64,000 bases of DNA, from contig CABUHO010000011.1 of the NCBI GenBank assembly GCA_902491395.1, positions 1 to 64,000 on the forward strand. Direction: 5' to 3'. A model generated the notes under the pieces. That model was not told where the DNA came from. It saw only the letters and a list, made by a program, of their open reading frames with translations, and made no database searches. The stretch comes from an uncultured Collinsella sp. (GTDB lineage Bacteria > Actinomycetota > Coriobacteriia > Coriobacteriales > Coriobacteriaceae). Shown here piece by piece: positions 24,782-38,200 of this stretch; position 1 is the stretch's first letter; each line of letters opens with the position of its first letter. The translations under genes were made by a program, and so were the position numbers.

Positions 24782-26140
24782 CTAGCTCCTCGAATGTGCG
24801 ACAAACTTGCTGTGGAGCAGACCGATCACAAACGCCACCACGGCGACCGGCGCCCACGCAGCGCCGATATCTGCCAGCGGCAACGCATCGAACGGCAGCC
24901 ACGCGCCAGCAAAGAACGCATCGCGGACCGAAGTGATCACGCTCTGCACCGCGACCACGCCGCCGACCCAAACCCAAACCTGCGGATGCGCGTCGCAAAA
25001 ACCGTGCATCAGGCCCATAAGTACCAGCACAATGGCAACGGGATACAGGGCATTGAGCATAGGCACCGAGAACATAAGGATCACGTCGAGGCCCACGTTG
25101 GAGAGCACGCACGAAAACGCCGCGAACACAAAGGCGAGAATCGCGAAGGGACGGCGCATGGCCTCCTCGGAAGCCTCCGCTCCCCCTTCGACCACATACG
25201 TCTCGCAGAAGTAACGCGAGCAGCAGCTGATAAGGCCAATACACACATTCATGCAGGCGAGGAAGAAAATCGCAAAGACCACGACCGTGCCGGCTAGGCC
25301 AAAGTGCATAGAGGCCGAACGCGCAAGGATCGCGGCGCCGTTGGTGGCGTCGGGCATAACCGTGCCGAGCTGCATACCGGCAAGCGCCAGGCCGCAGTAG
25401 ATGATGGCCATGAGCACGCCGGCGATCACACCCGAACGCGAGATCTCGAAGGCCACGCGCTTATCGTCGGTAACGCCGAGCTCATGGATGGTCTCGGCGA
25501 TGATGATGCCAAAGGCGAGCGACGCAAGCAGGTCCATGGTCTGATAGCCGGTCAAAAAGCCCTGCACGGCGGCGCTGGCATCGTAGGGAGCCTGTGGCGC
25601 GGCAGCGGGACCCAACGGCGAGACCACGGCGGCACCCACGACCAGCACGATGAGCGCGATAAGCGCGGGGCCCGTAATACGACCGAGCACGCGTGTGATA
25701 ACGCCCGGGCGCAGCGTGAGCGCAAACGCGACGACAAAGAAACCGACGGCAAACACCAGGCGAGCCGTACCAAGCGAGACGCCCTCGGGCAGCAGCGGCA
25801 CCAGCATCTCGAAGGCCGTGGAGCTCGTACGCGGAATGGCCAGGCACGGACCGATCGCTAAATAGACCGCCGCGACAAAGAACTCACCGAACTTGGGGTG
25901 CACGCGGCCGGCAAGCTCGCGCGCCGTTCCGGCAAGCGCCACGGCGATAAAGCCCATGACGGGCAGGCCGATGGCGGCGATGAGAAAGCCGAGCATGGCG
26001 ACCGGCGTGGCAGAACCTGCCTGCAGCGCCAGCAGTGGCGGAATAATGAGGTTGCCGGCGCCAAAGAGCATCGAGAATAGGGCGATGCCGACGGTGACGA
26101 CATGGTCGGAGCGCAGACCGCGCGGGGTGGATGAAGCCAT
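24782..26140 (-). CDS. brnQ: Branched-chain amino acid transporter BrnQ
   Basis: A 452-residue membrane protein of the LIVCS family, a cation-coupled importer of leucine, isoleucine and valine. The N-terminal signature ALFSMLFGAGNLIIPP is diagnostic, and about 12 hydrophobic segments follow. The start at 26140 has AAAGGTGG upstream; the open frame continues upstream to 26260 through the terminator hairpin. It ends 92 bases before the tRNA pair. A TATACT-like box (26202 region, minus strand) stands just upstream of the hairpin at 26169-26194, so that hairpin could also lie in the brnQ leader. Confidence 0.9.
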   Translation of the reverse strand: MASSTPRGLRSDHVVTVGIALFSMLFGAGNLIIPPLLALQAGSATPVAMLGFLIAAIGLPVMGFIAVALAGTARELAGRVHPKFGEFFVAAVYLAIGPCLAIPRTSSTAFEMLVPLLPEGVSLGTARLVFAVGFFVVAFALTLRPGVITRVLGRITGPALIALIVLVVGAAVVSPLGPAAAPQAPYDASAAVQGFLTGYQTMDLLASLAFGIIIAETIHELGVTDDKRVAFEISRSGVIAGVLMAIIYCGLALAGMQLGTVMPDATNGAAILARSASMHFGLAGTVVVFAIFFLACMNVCIGLISCCSRYFCETYVVEGGAEASEEAMRRPFAILAFVFAAFSCVLSNVGLDVILMFSVPMLNALYPVAIVLVLMGLMHGFCDAHPQVWVWVGGVVAVQSVITSVRDAFFAGAWLPFDALPLADIGAAWAPVAVVAFVIGLLHSKFVAHSRS

Positions 26141-26163
26141 GGGTCCACCTTTCGGGTTGAAAC

Positions 26164-26194
26164 AAAAACGGGACGGGCAAAAACACCCGTCCCG
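26164..26194 (-). terminator. Rho-independent terminator between giant gene and brnQ
   Basis: A 9-bp GC stem (CGGGACGGG with CCCGTCCCG, arms 26169-26177 and 26186-26194) with an 8-base loop, followed on the minus strand by TTTTTG. It starts 66 bases beyond the stop of the giant surface-protein gene and ends 24 bases before the brnQ start, so it most likely terminates the former. It may double as an attenuator of brnQ. Confidence 0.85.
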
Positions 26195-26259
26195 CAAGTA
26201 TAAACGCTTTAGCAGACTACATCCTGCCAGGGCGTCAAATTGGCTGCCAAGCGAGTGCA

Positions 26260-29200
26260 CTACGCGCCCGGATGGCGGCGACGCAGCAGCTCGAGTCCCA
26301 GTGCGATAAGCGCAACGGCGCCCGCGGCAACAGCAACAGCGAGCGGCGCCTTGTCACCCGTGTCGGCGAGCTGCTGAGCGCTCGACTTGGACGAATCCTT
26401 CTGTCCGGAGTTTTCCGCGCCATTCGCCTTTGTCTTATCGACCGCGGAGTTATCCGAGCTGCCGGGTTTTCCCGGGTCCTTAGAATCCGACTGGTCGGAA
26501 TCGGGCGTTCCGGGCTTATCCGGCTCGGGCTTGCCGGGCTCTGGCTTGTCCGGTTGGTCGGGCTCCGGCTTATCCGGGTTATCCGGGTCCGGCTTATCCG
26601 GCTGGTCAGGTTCCGGTTTATCGGGATCGGGCTTGTCCGGCTGGTCCGGATCGGGTCCATCGGGTTTATCCGGGTCGGGATTGACGGGTCCCTGCTTCTT
26701 CTTCACCGTCAGCGTACCGGGCTCAACCTCGACATCGAAGTTCGGATCGGTGACCGTCGCGCCGATCTTGTACTCGCCCGCCGGTGAGCTTTCATCGGCA
26801 TCGCAGGAGTACTCGACCTTCACGCCCGAGGTATCGACCGCACTCTCCAGACTCGAGGTGAACGCGGGGTTCGCCTCTCCCTCGTAGCGCTCGGCGTCAT
26901 CGACCTTCACCTTGAGCTTCGCCGGCGTAATCTTGAACTTGCGCGAGGCGGCGCCGATATACCCGTCGCTTCGCAGCGTGGCTACGGCGCGGTACGTGCC
27001 GGCATCGGTCGGGGCCTCACTCGACGAATAGTGCGTGCCGCCCGTCCCGTAGTACCTGACCCTCAGGTCGCCCTCGCAGGTCTTGGGGACACCCGTGACC
27101 TCGGGCGCTTGGGCATCACCGCTGTAGACGAAGCTGCCGCCCTCAAATGCAAGCTCGACTCGCTTCGCCTGGACGACCAGCACAAAGTGCGCGGTCACCG
27201 TCTCTCCCTGAGCGTCCTTGCACGTGACGTCAAAGCTAAACACTCCGGCCTTGGACGGCGTACCCGAGAGCATCAGGCCGCCCGCCGCGCGGGTGAGCTT
27301 AAACCCGTCGGGAAGATCTGCCTCGTCCCACGTGTACTCGTACGGAGACTCGCCGCCCGCGGCTCCGGCGATCGTCACACGGTACGCACTATGTGCACGC
27401 GCCGCCGGCAGCAGGCCGCCGTTGAACACAAGGGCATCCCGGGGCACAACGGACACGACAGCGCGGTCGCTATCCACCTGCGTCTCAGTGCCAAGGTAGC
27501 GCTGAGTGATGCGGCAGAAATACTCGCCGGCGCAATCGTCATCGAAGTTCTCGATGAGGAGCGTCTCCCCCGTCTCGCCCTCGAGCGCCACGGCCTCGCC
27601 GTCCACCATGCGGAACCACTGATAGGACAGTTCGACATCGGCGGCCGAACCCGTGGACGAGGACGCGTGGCCAAGAACAGCCTTGCCCGCCTCGGCCGCG
27701 ACCGAGAGCACGGCAGCATCGCCCTCGTGGGCACTCGCGTCCTGCGGCTGGGCGATCACCTTCGGAGCGTCCGCCTTTGCGAACTCGAACGTGACCTCCT
27801 GCGACGCGGCAACGCCGCTCAGCGTGACCTCGTACGCTCCGCCCTTATAGTCAGAGATGTCGAGGTCGACGCTTGTATCCGAGCCGGCCCCCGCGACCGT
27901 CACGCGCTCGAGGTAGCAGCCCTCGTCGGGCGTCGCCGCGATGGCCACACTCTCGCCCGCAGCAACGGTGATCGAGCCGTTGTCGACCGAGCCGTTGACC
28001 GCCTTGACCGTCACCTCGTAATTGACGGGCACGTCCGGGTTATCGGGCTCGGGCTTATCCGGATCAGGATTGTCAGGATTCGGCTGATCCGGGTCGGGCT
28101 TGGGGTCTGGGTCAGGTTTACCGGGATCCGGATTATCCGGGTTGGGGTCCGGCTCAGGATTGTCGGGGTCCGGATTATCCGGGTCGGGGTTGTCGGGGTT
28201 GGGATCCGGATCAGGCCGATCAGGGTCCGGGTTGTCCGGATCAGGGTTATCCGGATTGTCCGGATCCGGAACGACCGGGTCGGGATCAACGGGTTCCTGC
28301 TTCTTCACCGTCAAAGTTCCGGGCACGACCACGACATCGAAGTTCGGATCGGCGACATTCGCGCCGATCTGGTACTCGCCCGCCGGCGAATTCTCGTCCG
28401 CGTCGCAGGAGTACTCGACCTTCACGCCCGAGGTATCTACCGCACTCTCCAGGGTCGAGGTAAACGCAGGGTTCGCCTCCCCCTCGAAGCGCTCGGCGTC
28501 ATCGACCTTTACCTTGAGCTTCGCCGGAGCAATCTCGAACTCGCAGGCGGCGGCACCGGCATAGCCATGGGCTCGCAGCGTTGCCACGGCGCGGTACGTG
28601 CCGGCATCAGTCGGAGCCTCCGTCGACGAATACTGCGTGTTCCCGGTCCCGTAGTACCTGACCTTAAGGTCGCCCTTGCAGACCTTGGGAGCACCGGAAA
28701 CTTCGGGCGCCTGCGGCGCGCCACTGTAGGTAAAGTCGCTATCCGCAAACGTAAGCTTTACACGCTTCGCCTGGACAACGAGCGCAAAGTGGGCAGTCGC
28801 GGTCTCGCCGCGGGCATCCGTGCACGTGATATCGAAAGCGGAAACGCCCGTCTTGGACGGAACACCAGAGAGCGTCAGGCTGCCCGAAGTACGGGAGAGC
28901 TTGAGCCCGTCGGGGAGCTTCGTCTCATCCCATGTGTACTCGTACGGAGCCTTGCCGCCCGCGGCCCCGGCAATCGTGGCACGATATGTATCATGCGCAC
29001 TCGCCGCCGGCAGCACGTCTCCGTTGAACACGAGGGTATCCCAAGGCACGAAGGAAACGACGGCATGGTCACTATCCGTCTGCACCTCGGTGCCAAGGTA
29101 ACGCTGCGTGATGCGGCAGAAGTACTCGCCTGCTTGCTCGTCATCGAGGTTCGAGAGCGACAGCGTCTCCCCTGTCTCGCCCTCGAGCGCTACGGCCTTA

Positions 29201-32200
29201 CCATTCACCATGCGGAACCACTGGTACGAAAGCTCAATCTCTGCGGCAGAGCCCGTGGACGAGGCGGCATGGTTGGCGACATTCTCCCCCGCCTCGGCAG
29301 CGACCGAGAGCACGGCAGAATCGCCCTCATGGGCGCTCACGTCCTGCGGCTGCGCGACCACACGCGGCACGTCCGCCTTCGCGAACTCAAACGTAACCTT
29401 CTGCGACGCGGTGATATCGCTCAGCGTGACCTCGTACGCCCCGCCCTTGTAATCAGAAATGTCGAGGTCGACGGCCTCGTCCGAGCCGGCCTCCGAAACC
29501 GTCACCCGCTCGAGATAGCAACCCTCGTCAGGCGTCGCCGAAAGGGTCACATCCCCGCCCTCAACAACCGTAACCGAAGCATTGTCGACCGAACCGTTGA
29601 CCGCCTTCGCCGTCACCTTGTAGCGCTCGGGTTTCTTCTTGACCGTCAGTGTGCCGGGGGCAACCGCGACATCGAAGTTCGGATCGGCGACTGTCGCGTC
29701 GATCTGGTACTCACCCGCCGGCGATTTCTTATTCGCCGAGCAAAAGTATGTAACCTTTACGTCCGAGGTATCGCAACGACTCACCAGGCTGGAGGTAAAC
29801 TCGGGATTCGCCTGGCCCTCAAAGCGCTCGGCATCGTCGACCTTCACCAGCAGCTGAGCCGGCGCAACAGTAACCGCAAGCTCAACGTCCTCGGCGGCAA
29901 AATAGTTTCGAGACGCCTTGGCATGGGCGACAACACGCGCCGTACCGGCAGCCTTCACCGTCGCACAACGTCCCTTAATCGAAATCGGGCTTGCGCTGTC
30001 GTCCGCGGAGTCAACGAGCTCAAAGCTCACGGGAGTCTGGGCAGTGTTATCGAACACAATGGGGTCGCCACCGTACACGCCCGAATAGGTCGTCGTGCCC
30101 GTAATGGTCTGGCTGGCCTTTGCAATCGAAAACTCAGCGGACTTCTTGCCCTGATAGTTGGGGTCGTTCACCTTAACCGTAACGCGGTAGCTACCACTGT
30201 CGCACGGCTCCAGCGCCGTGGGGCCATAGGAGGTTCCATCGACGCCGCGATACGTGACGGAATAGGCGGACGCATCAAGGTCGGCAACTGCAACCGCCGC
30301 ACCGTGTCGTGCGCCATCGTATGTCACGTCGGACGTCTCGATCGAAATATCGGCAGGAGCCTTCTCGATGACAAAGTCACCGTTTGCGTTACCCACATAT
30401 CCATTGGCGTCGAGCGTCGCCACCGCACGATATGTGCCGGCATCCACCGGCGCCCTATCAGACGAGTAATGTGTATCGCCCGTGCCCACGTACGTTACCT
30501 TGACATCGCCCTCGCAGCCCTCAGGCACGCTCGAAAGCTCCGGAGCCTGCGCCGTCGCATTGTAAGTAAAGCTCTGGCCCTCAAATGCGAGCGGGGCTTC
30601 CCTCGCCTTCACGACCAGCGCGAAGTGTGCAACACGCTTGTTGCCCAGGTCATCGGTGCACCTAATCTTGAAGCGGCACACACCCGTAGCCGAAGGCACG
30701 CCCGAGAGCGCCAAGGCACCCGTTCCGTCATCGGCCTGCGTCAGCTGCATGCCCTCGGGAACCTCAACCTCATCCAAGTTGTACGCATACGGCGCCTTGC
30801 CGCCCGTAGCGCCGGCAATCACGACACGGTACTCATCGTGCGCGGTCGCCGCCGGCAACACGCGCCCGTTAAACACGAGCGCCTCGCGAGGCACGATGGA
30901 CACCGTCGCATGCTCGGTATCCGTCTTTGTCACCGTGCCCAGGTAGCTCTGCGTAATGCGGCAGAAATACTCGCCCTCGCTGTCGCTGTCGAGCTGGGCA
31001 ATCGAGAGGGTCTCCCCGGTCTCGCCCTTCAGCGGCACCGCCTTGCCGCCATCGGCAGGCACGCGATACCACTGGTAGCTCAACTTAACGTCGGCGGCAG
31101 AACCCGAAGATACGGCGGCATGAACGCGAACATTACGCCCCGCCTCGGCAGCAACAGAAAGCTCAACCGGATCGCCCTCGTAAGCACTCGCATCCTGCGG
31201 CTGAGCGAGCACCTCCGGAGCCGCAGCCTTCGCGAATTCGAACGTGACCTGCTGTGGAGCGCTCACGCCGCTCAGTGTGACCTCGTACGCCCCGCCCTGG
31301 TAGTCGGAAATATCGAGGTCATAGGCATTACCGGCCGAACCGTCCTCGCCAGCCTCTTCAGCAACGGTCGCGCGCGTCAGGTAGCAGCCCTCATCGGGCG
31401 TCGCCGAAAGCGTCACCTTGCCATCCGTAGCGACCGAAGCGGTCTCTGGATCAACCGATCCTTTTACCGCTCGGGCCGTCACCGTGTACTTGGGCGCCTC
31501 CGCAAAGCGTGCCGCGACGGTCATGTTGTCCTCGGGGACAAACGTCCAAACTGCATCCGTGCTCAGTGGCTCATCGCCCAACGACCCGTCGTCATTGCGC
31601 GCATACCACCCATCGAACACATACCCCGCATCGGGAACGGCAGTCAGCGTCGTCGACTCACCGTTCTCGACCTCATTGGTCACGGCATAACCCAGCGATT
31701 CGTCCTCGGAGGAACCCTCGACGTGTCCGCCCTGACGCGAATCCACCGCCGTGACCGTCATCGACGCCCGCTCATAAACGGCTGTAAAGGTACGGTTGCC
31801 AAACACCACGCGGTTGATTACCGGCGTAAAGCCCACAGGCAGGCCGTTCTCGTCAACCCAGTATTTAAACTTCCAGCCCTTGTGCGGCACGGTAAACATA
31901 ATCGCCGCGGAGTGGTAGGAGCCGCCGGTACCAAGCGCAACCATGCTAAAGCCCGCGCCCTTGGGATACGTAGCGACCTGAACGTCGCAGCCCGTCTCAT
32001 AGAACACAGCCGTGAGCTGCCTATTCTCCTTTGCGGTGCCGATATAGAACGCGCTGTAGCTCACCGTGACGCCCGCATCGTCGACCCAGTGCGAGAAGTG
32101 GTACTTCTTCCACGGAATCGCGATCGCCATAAACATGTCGCCCCTGTCGTACGACCTGCTACCGGCAGGAATGCCGTCGACCAGAAGGGCCGTGCCGCGG

Positions 32201-35200
32201 AAGATGGACGAGCCCGTAACCGTGATGGTCACCTGTCCATCGGATTCGAACTGCGCGTAGTACGTCATATCCTGCGTAGCGGTCACGTCCAATACCGCAG
32301 CGGTCTCGACAATCGAGGTGCCCCCCTTGTCGGTGCTCCAGCCCACAAAGCGATAGCCCATGCCGGCCACAGCGGTCAGCTCCACCTGATCGCCTACGGC
32401 AAAGCTACCGCTGCCCGTAACACGGCAGCCCCTGCTCGAAGCCTTGTCCTTCACCACGACCTCGCCCGTAACGGCCACCTCGTACGGATCGGCAAACACG
32501 GCCTGGAGCTCCAGCGTATCGTCCTCGAGCCCCTCGACCATATCCTTGTCGAGCTTAACCCAGCAATGGGCGTCACAACTCAGCAGCGACTTGTTGCCCT
32601 CGGCATCCAGGACATACCAACCGACAAAACGCTTGGTTCCCATGGGCGTAGCGTTGAGTTCGACCGTATCACCGAACTGATAGGAGCCCTCGCCGCTCAG
32701 CGTGCCCACGCCATCGTCACTCGAGCTCAAAACGACCTGATAGGACTTTGGCTTAAAGGTCGCCGTATAGGTGGCATCACCCGTGACCTTAACGGTATAG
32801 TCGGCGTTCTCGCTGATCGTCTCGCCCTTGTCGTCCGTCCAACCCGCAAACGAATACCCGGTGTTGGCGATCGCACGAAGCGTTGCACGGTCGCCGGCCT
32901 CATAGCCGCCAAAGCCGCTCACGGCTCCACCCTCGGCAGGCGAGGCAACCGTGCTCACGACATACGAACCCGACGCAAAGACGGCGTAGAGCGACGTGTC
33001 CTCGCGCACGGTAAATCGATAGGTTTTCTTGGAGCTCACACACGTTCCGTTACGGAACCAGCCCACAAAAGCCGTATTCTCGGCGGCGACTGCACGCACG
33101 GTGACAACTTGCCCGGCGGCATATGTCCCCGCGCCCTTGACCGTACCCATGCTCTCTTCGCACGAGACGTCAACCGTATATTGCTTTGCCGAGAACACAG
33201 CCTGGAGCGTCGCGTCAGACGTCGGCACCACGTGATAGGTGCTATCACGGCTTACCACGGCGCCCGAGGCATCGGCCCAATACTCAAACGCATAGCCCGA
33301 AAGCGCATGCGCGGTCAGCGTGGCGGCATGCCCTGCCTCGACGGTACCCGTGCCCTCGACCCAGCCGGCGGCACTCGATTCGACCAGCGAACCGGTGCCG
33401 GAATCGACTACCGTCGTGGCGTCGACTTCATAGCTTTTTGCCATAAAGCGAGCGACGTGCACATGGCTGCGCTCCTGGTGGCAGGTGAACTCCGCATCGG
33501 CAGACTCAAACGTGCCGTCGGCCGTATACCAACCAGTAAAGACGTAACCGGGATTGGGCGTCGCCTTCAGGGCAACCTCCGCGCCGCGGTCGGCAAGGAT
33601 TCGGCTCGCCTTGACGGTGCCACCCTCTGCAGGATCGGCGAGGGGCACGCAGACGGTATCGATGGGCACAAAGGCCGCGGTAATAACACAGCGCCCGGTT
33701 TTACCGCGAGCTTTGGCAACCAACGAGGTCTCGTGCTTAAGGCTCTTCAGGCGCCCGTTGACATACCAGCCCCGGAACAAAAAGCCTGGATGGGCCTTGG
33801 CCGTCAGATGAAGGGTCTCCCCCAGCTTGAATTTGTCGGTCGTGGGCTTCACCACAGTCCCGTTGCACGTCACGGTACCGCCAAGCCACGAATCGGCCGT
33901 GACCATGACCTCGGGCTTTGAGTCGGTAAAGATCGCGGTATAGGTATCGCTCTTGGTAACCTTAACGACCAGCTCGGCGGTGTCGTACTCCTTACCGGAG
34001 TCATCCTTCCAATGGTCAAAGCGGTAGCCGTCGTTGGCCTTCGCCTTGAGCATCACCGTGTCGCCGTAGCCGCAGGTGACCGAAGATGCCCCGGGGTGTC
34101 CCTCGATCTCGACCGTGCCGCGCTCAACGAAGGTCTTCTTTGCCTTCGCCGTCACGGTGTAGGTATTTTCCTCGAACACCGCACGCACCGTGCATTCCGC
34201 GTCCTCGGGATAGAACTCGAGGTAGCTGGGATCGGTACCCAGCAGCAGGTCCGTCTTGGCGTCGTACCAGCCCTTAAAGGTAAATTGTTTGCTCGCCTCG
34301 GCCGTGAGCTCAATGCTCAGCGTGGCAGGCTCGCCCTTAATGCAGTAGCCCTCGCCATGCACCAAATACTTACCCGCCATGGCCGCGGCAGGCTCAACGA
34401 CCACGTCCACCTTGCAGGCACGCGTAAACTTCGCTTGAATCACGCAGTCGGTAATGGGCTCAAAGGTATAGGAGCGCTCGCTCGACACCAGCGTCGACGT
34501 AGTATCCGAGCCACCGTTGCTCAGATACCAGCCGTCAAAGATATAGCCCTCGGATGGCGTGGCCTCGGCGGTCACGCGCTCGCCCTCGGGAACCTCGAGG
34601 ACCATGCCGGCGGTCTCGCCGCGTTTGAGCGTAACGGTGCCGCCCTCGAGCGGGTCGGCCTCGGCACGCACGGTATGCGTATCCCTGCCGTCCATTACTG
34701 CCTCGATTCGCGCGTTGCCGTTCACGCGGTATTCGCAAACCTCCTGCTTGTTGGCAATCGTGACGCCCTGAGCATCGGTTTCGCGCCATTCCACAAACCG
34801 ATAGGTCTTCTCCGGATTGTCGGGGCGCACCTTGGGCCGCACCGTAAACGTGAGGATGTCCCCATCCTTCGCACGGACCATGCCGTCCACGACCGGCACG
34901 CCATCGCACAGCACCTCGGCGCTGTCGTATGGATCGGTATTAACCAGAATGGTCTTATCCGCCTTGCGGAAGCGCGCGACCAGATGCCGATCGACTTCGG
35001 CCTGAAAGATATACGTACGCTCGGGCGAAACCTCGATGCCGTCCTCAAACCATCCCACAAAGGCATAGTCGGGACCCTCGCTCGCGGTGACCATGGCCTG
35101 GTCGCCACGCGCAATGCTCTGCGTCACAGGGCTTGCTGTGCAGCCCGTCGAAAAATCGGCTTGGACGCCATCAGCTTCGGCAACCGCCGTGATCTCAACT

Positions 35201-38200
35201 TTTTTCTCAAAGACGGCCGTCATCTTTACGACCTCGGGCGTCAGGTCCGTGATGGTCATCGTCTTGAGGGGAGATGTTGAAACCTCGACGCCGTTCTCTT
35301 TCCAGCACACAAAGCGATAGCCGAGATTGGCGACTGCCTCGAGCGTAGCGACCGTTCCCTCATAGTGGATACCGCCGCCGGTAACGACGCCGCCCACCTC
35401 GGGCTGCGCGGTGGCAATAATCTCGATCTTATGGTCGCCATGAGGCTTAGGCTTCTTGTGGTCGTCGATGATGTCCTTGATCTCCTTGAGCACCTTGGTG
35501 CCCACGGCGGCAACATCCTCAATGTTATCGGCCATACCGATCTCGATCACCGCGTCGGCCGCGATGGGGTCAACGATCTCGCCCAAGCCATACATGGTGG
35601 CGAGAACTGCCGCAGCCGTGATCGCGGCGATGAGCGCGGCCTTCAGAGCAGCAAGCGACTCGGCCGGGTCCGTCGCCTCACGGAAGTGTGCGGTGTACTG
35701 CACATCCCCTTCGAGCACAAACGTATAGGAAGGGCCATCGTCGCCGGTAAAGACGACATTGCCGAGGGCGTCGGTCGCATAGTCAAACACATAGCCGGGC
35801 GTCGGGACCGCCACGACCGTTACGCGCGACCCGATGCCATACAGACCGGTGGAAAGGAACTGTCCGAGCGGCTGACCGTTCTCATCGACTCCGTCCACGC
35901 TCAGAACCACGCTGGCCTGTGGAGCACAGTAGCGCGGCGTGACCTCGATTTTTGGACCATATGCGTCGTAGTGCTCCGGCACGTCTTCCTCGTCCACCGT
36001 ATAGGTAAAGTCGAGCTGGTCGCTCACGGCGTACGCATCATCGCTCTCGCCCAGGTACCAGCCCAGGAACAGGGCGTTATCCGTGGCGGCGGAAAGCTCA
36101 ACCGTCTCGCCGGCGTTGCGATAGCAGTTTTGAGCAGTGACGCTCAGGTGCGCATAATCCTGCGACGAATCGGTCGCTTGCGCATCATTGATGTGGATCG
36201 CGTAGTCCTTGAGCTTAAAACGCGCCTCCAGGGACAGATCCCTATCCGGCGTAAACGTGTAGACCGCTTCTTTGGAGATGTACCTTTCGGATTCGGTGTC
36301 ATACCAGCCCTTAAAGGTCAGATTGTCGTTGAGCATTCCCAGAGCGCCGGCATCGAGCGTGACCTCGTCGCCCGCACTAATCGTCATCGCGCCGGAAACA
36401 TCGGGCAGCTCAACGCCGTCCATCAACTTGCATCCGCGCCGATTGTTCGCCTGGACATAGGAGATGGTAAGCGGTGACGACGCGGGCTTCTTGAGGTGCA
36501 ACGTGCCCTTGGTCTGGGTTTCGAAATGCGAATAGCCGTCGTCATACACGAGCTTGATGGGCTGTCCGTCCATAGACTCATCGAAGACGTCGCCGTCGCG
36601 GGGAGTCGCCGTAAGGTACTCGCCAAGTTCTTCCTTAATAAGAGCCTCGTAGTTCCAAATCGATACCGTATGCGGGTAATCGAGCTCGACGCTCATGCCC
36701 TCGAGCGAAATGGTGTCCCCCGGCGCATAGGTCATATTGTCGGGATCGCACGAGATCTCAACGTTCTTGAGTACCTTACCCACGGGGACGGGCAGGCAGC
36801 CATTGCACCTCATCCAAACAGATTTGGGATCTCCCTTGCTGTACTTCGAAATCATCTTGGCGGGGACCATGACCGTCATGTTGTATTTGGGGAACGTGTC
36901 GGTATCAATAAGCACCGCATGGTCGCAGGCAAGGAATACGGTCTCGAGATTGGTCTCGTAAAACGCCTCTTTCGGCAACTCGTCGATCTTGGAGTTATAG
37001 GGGAGCGCCAGCCCGCCGCTCAAGTCAGTGCCGGCGAAGCAGGTGTGGCCAAGCGTTTCGATCGTCGTATTGCTCTCGAGCCCTGTGGTGGCAAGGCTCG
37101 AGCAACCTCTGAACGCGCAAGCGCCAAGCGATGTAATGGAAGTGTTCTTGTCCAGACCGGTATCGGTCAAAGCCTTGCAGTACTCGAAGGCTCTGACGGG
37201 AAGCGACGTGAGGCCGACAACTATGTCGAGCCCCGTAGACACCAGTCCGGTCCTGGCAAAAGCAGCCTCGCTTATCGAACCGATGGTAGTAGTCTCGTTG
37301 ATATTCAGGCTCGTAAGCGACTTGCAGCCATAGAACGCCTCTTTTCCGATTTGACCGATGGTCATACCGGAGAAGCTGATATCGGTAAGATTCGGACAGT
37401 TATAGAAGGCGTGCATTCCAATTACAGAAATGGAAGTGTTCTCAAAGCGCACCGAACGCAGATTGGTAGAGTCGGCACAGAGCTGTACGTCGACTTCATC
37501 CATCCCGTAATCGACAATCAAATATGTCACCATTCGACCGTCGACAGAATTCCAGCGCGGGCTGCTCTCATCAATCTCTACCGTAAGATTTCCGTTTGCG
37601 TCGCACGGATACAGATAGAGGTTCGGCATGAGCTTGGCGTACTCGTAGGCCGCCTGCTGCAGGTTACCCGTGGTATACGCGACAAAGTGCGAATAGCCAT
37701 CGTCATACACCAGCTGTATGGGTTCTCCGTCCATCCACTCATCGAAGACGTCACCGTCGCAGGGGGTCGCCGTAAGGTACTCGCCGAGCTCTTTCTTTAA
37801 GAGAGCCTCGTAGTCACCAGTCGTCGTCGAATGCGGATACTGAAACGTGACGCTCATGCCCTCGAGCGAGATCTTTTCCCCCGGCTGATAGGCCATCTTG
37901 TCGGGATCACGCGAGATCTTAATCCCCTGGAGCACCTTGCCCACGGGAACGGGCAGGCAGCCGTTGCAGCTTTCCCAGACCTGCTTGGGCTCTCCCTTGC
38001 TGTACTTTGAAATCATCTTTGCGGGGACCATAACCGTCATGTTGCGTTTGGGGAACGTATCGGTATTAATGAGCACCGCATGGTTGCACCCAAGGAATAC
38101 GGTTTCGAGATTGGTGTCGTAAAACGCGCGACTCGGCAGTTCCTCGATCTTGGAGCCGTGGGGCAATACGAGCCCGCCGCTCATATCCGTGTCGGAGAAG

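Noticed and set aside
26505..28290. CRISPR-like array in the giant gene
   Set aside because: The repeats are short, degenerate and coding (Pro/Asp), without spacers or cas genes.
27031..33921. A 2296-codon open frame on the plus strand
   Set aside because: It is exactly antisense to the giant surface-protein gene, has no domain similarity, and its composition (Arg/His/Gly-rich) is that of a codon-bias shadow.
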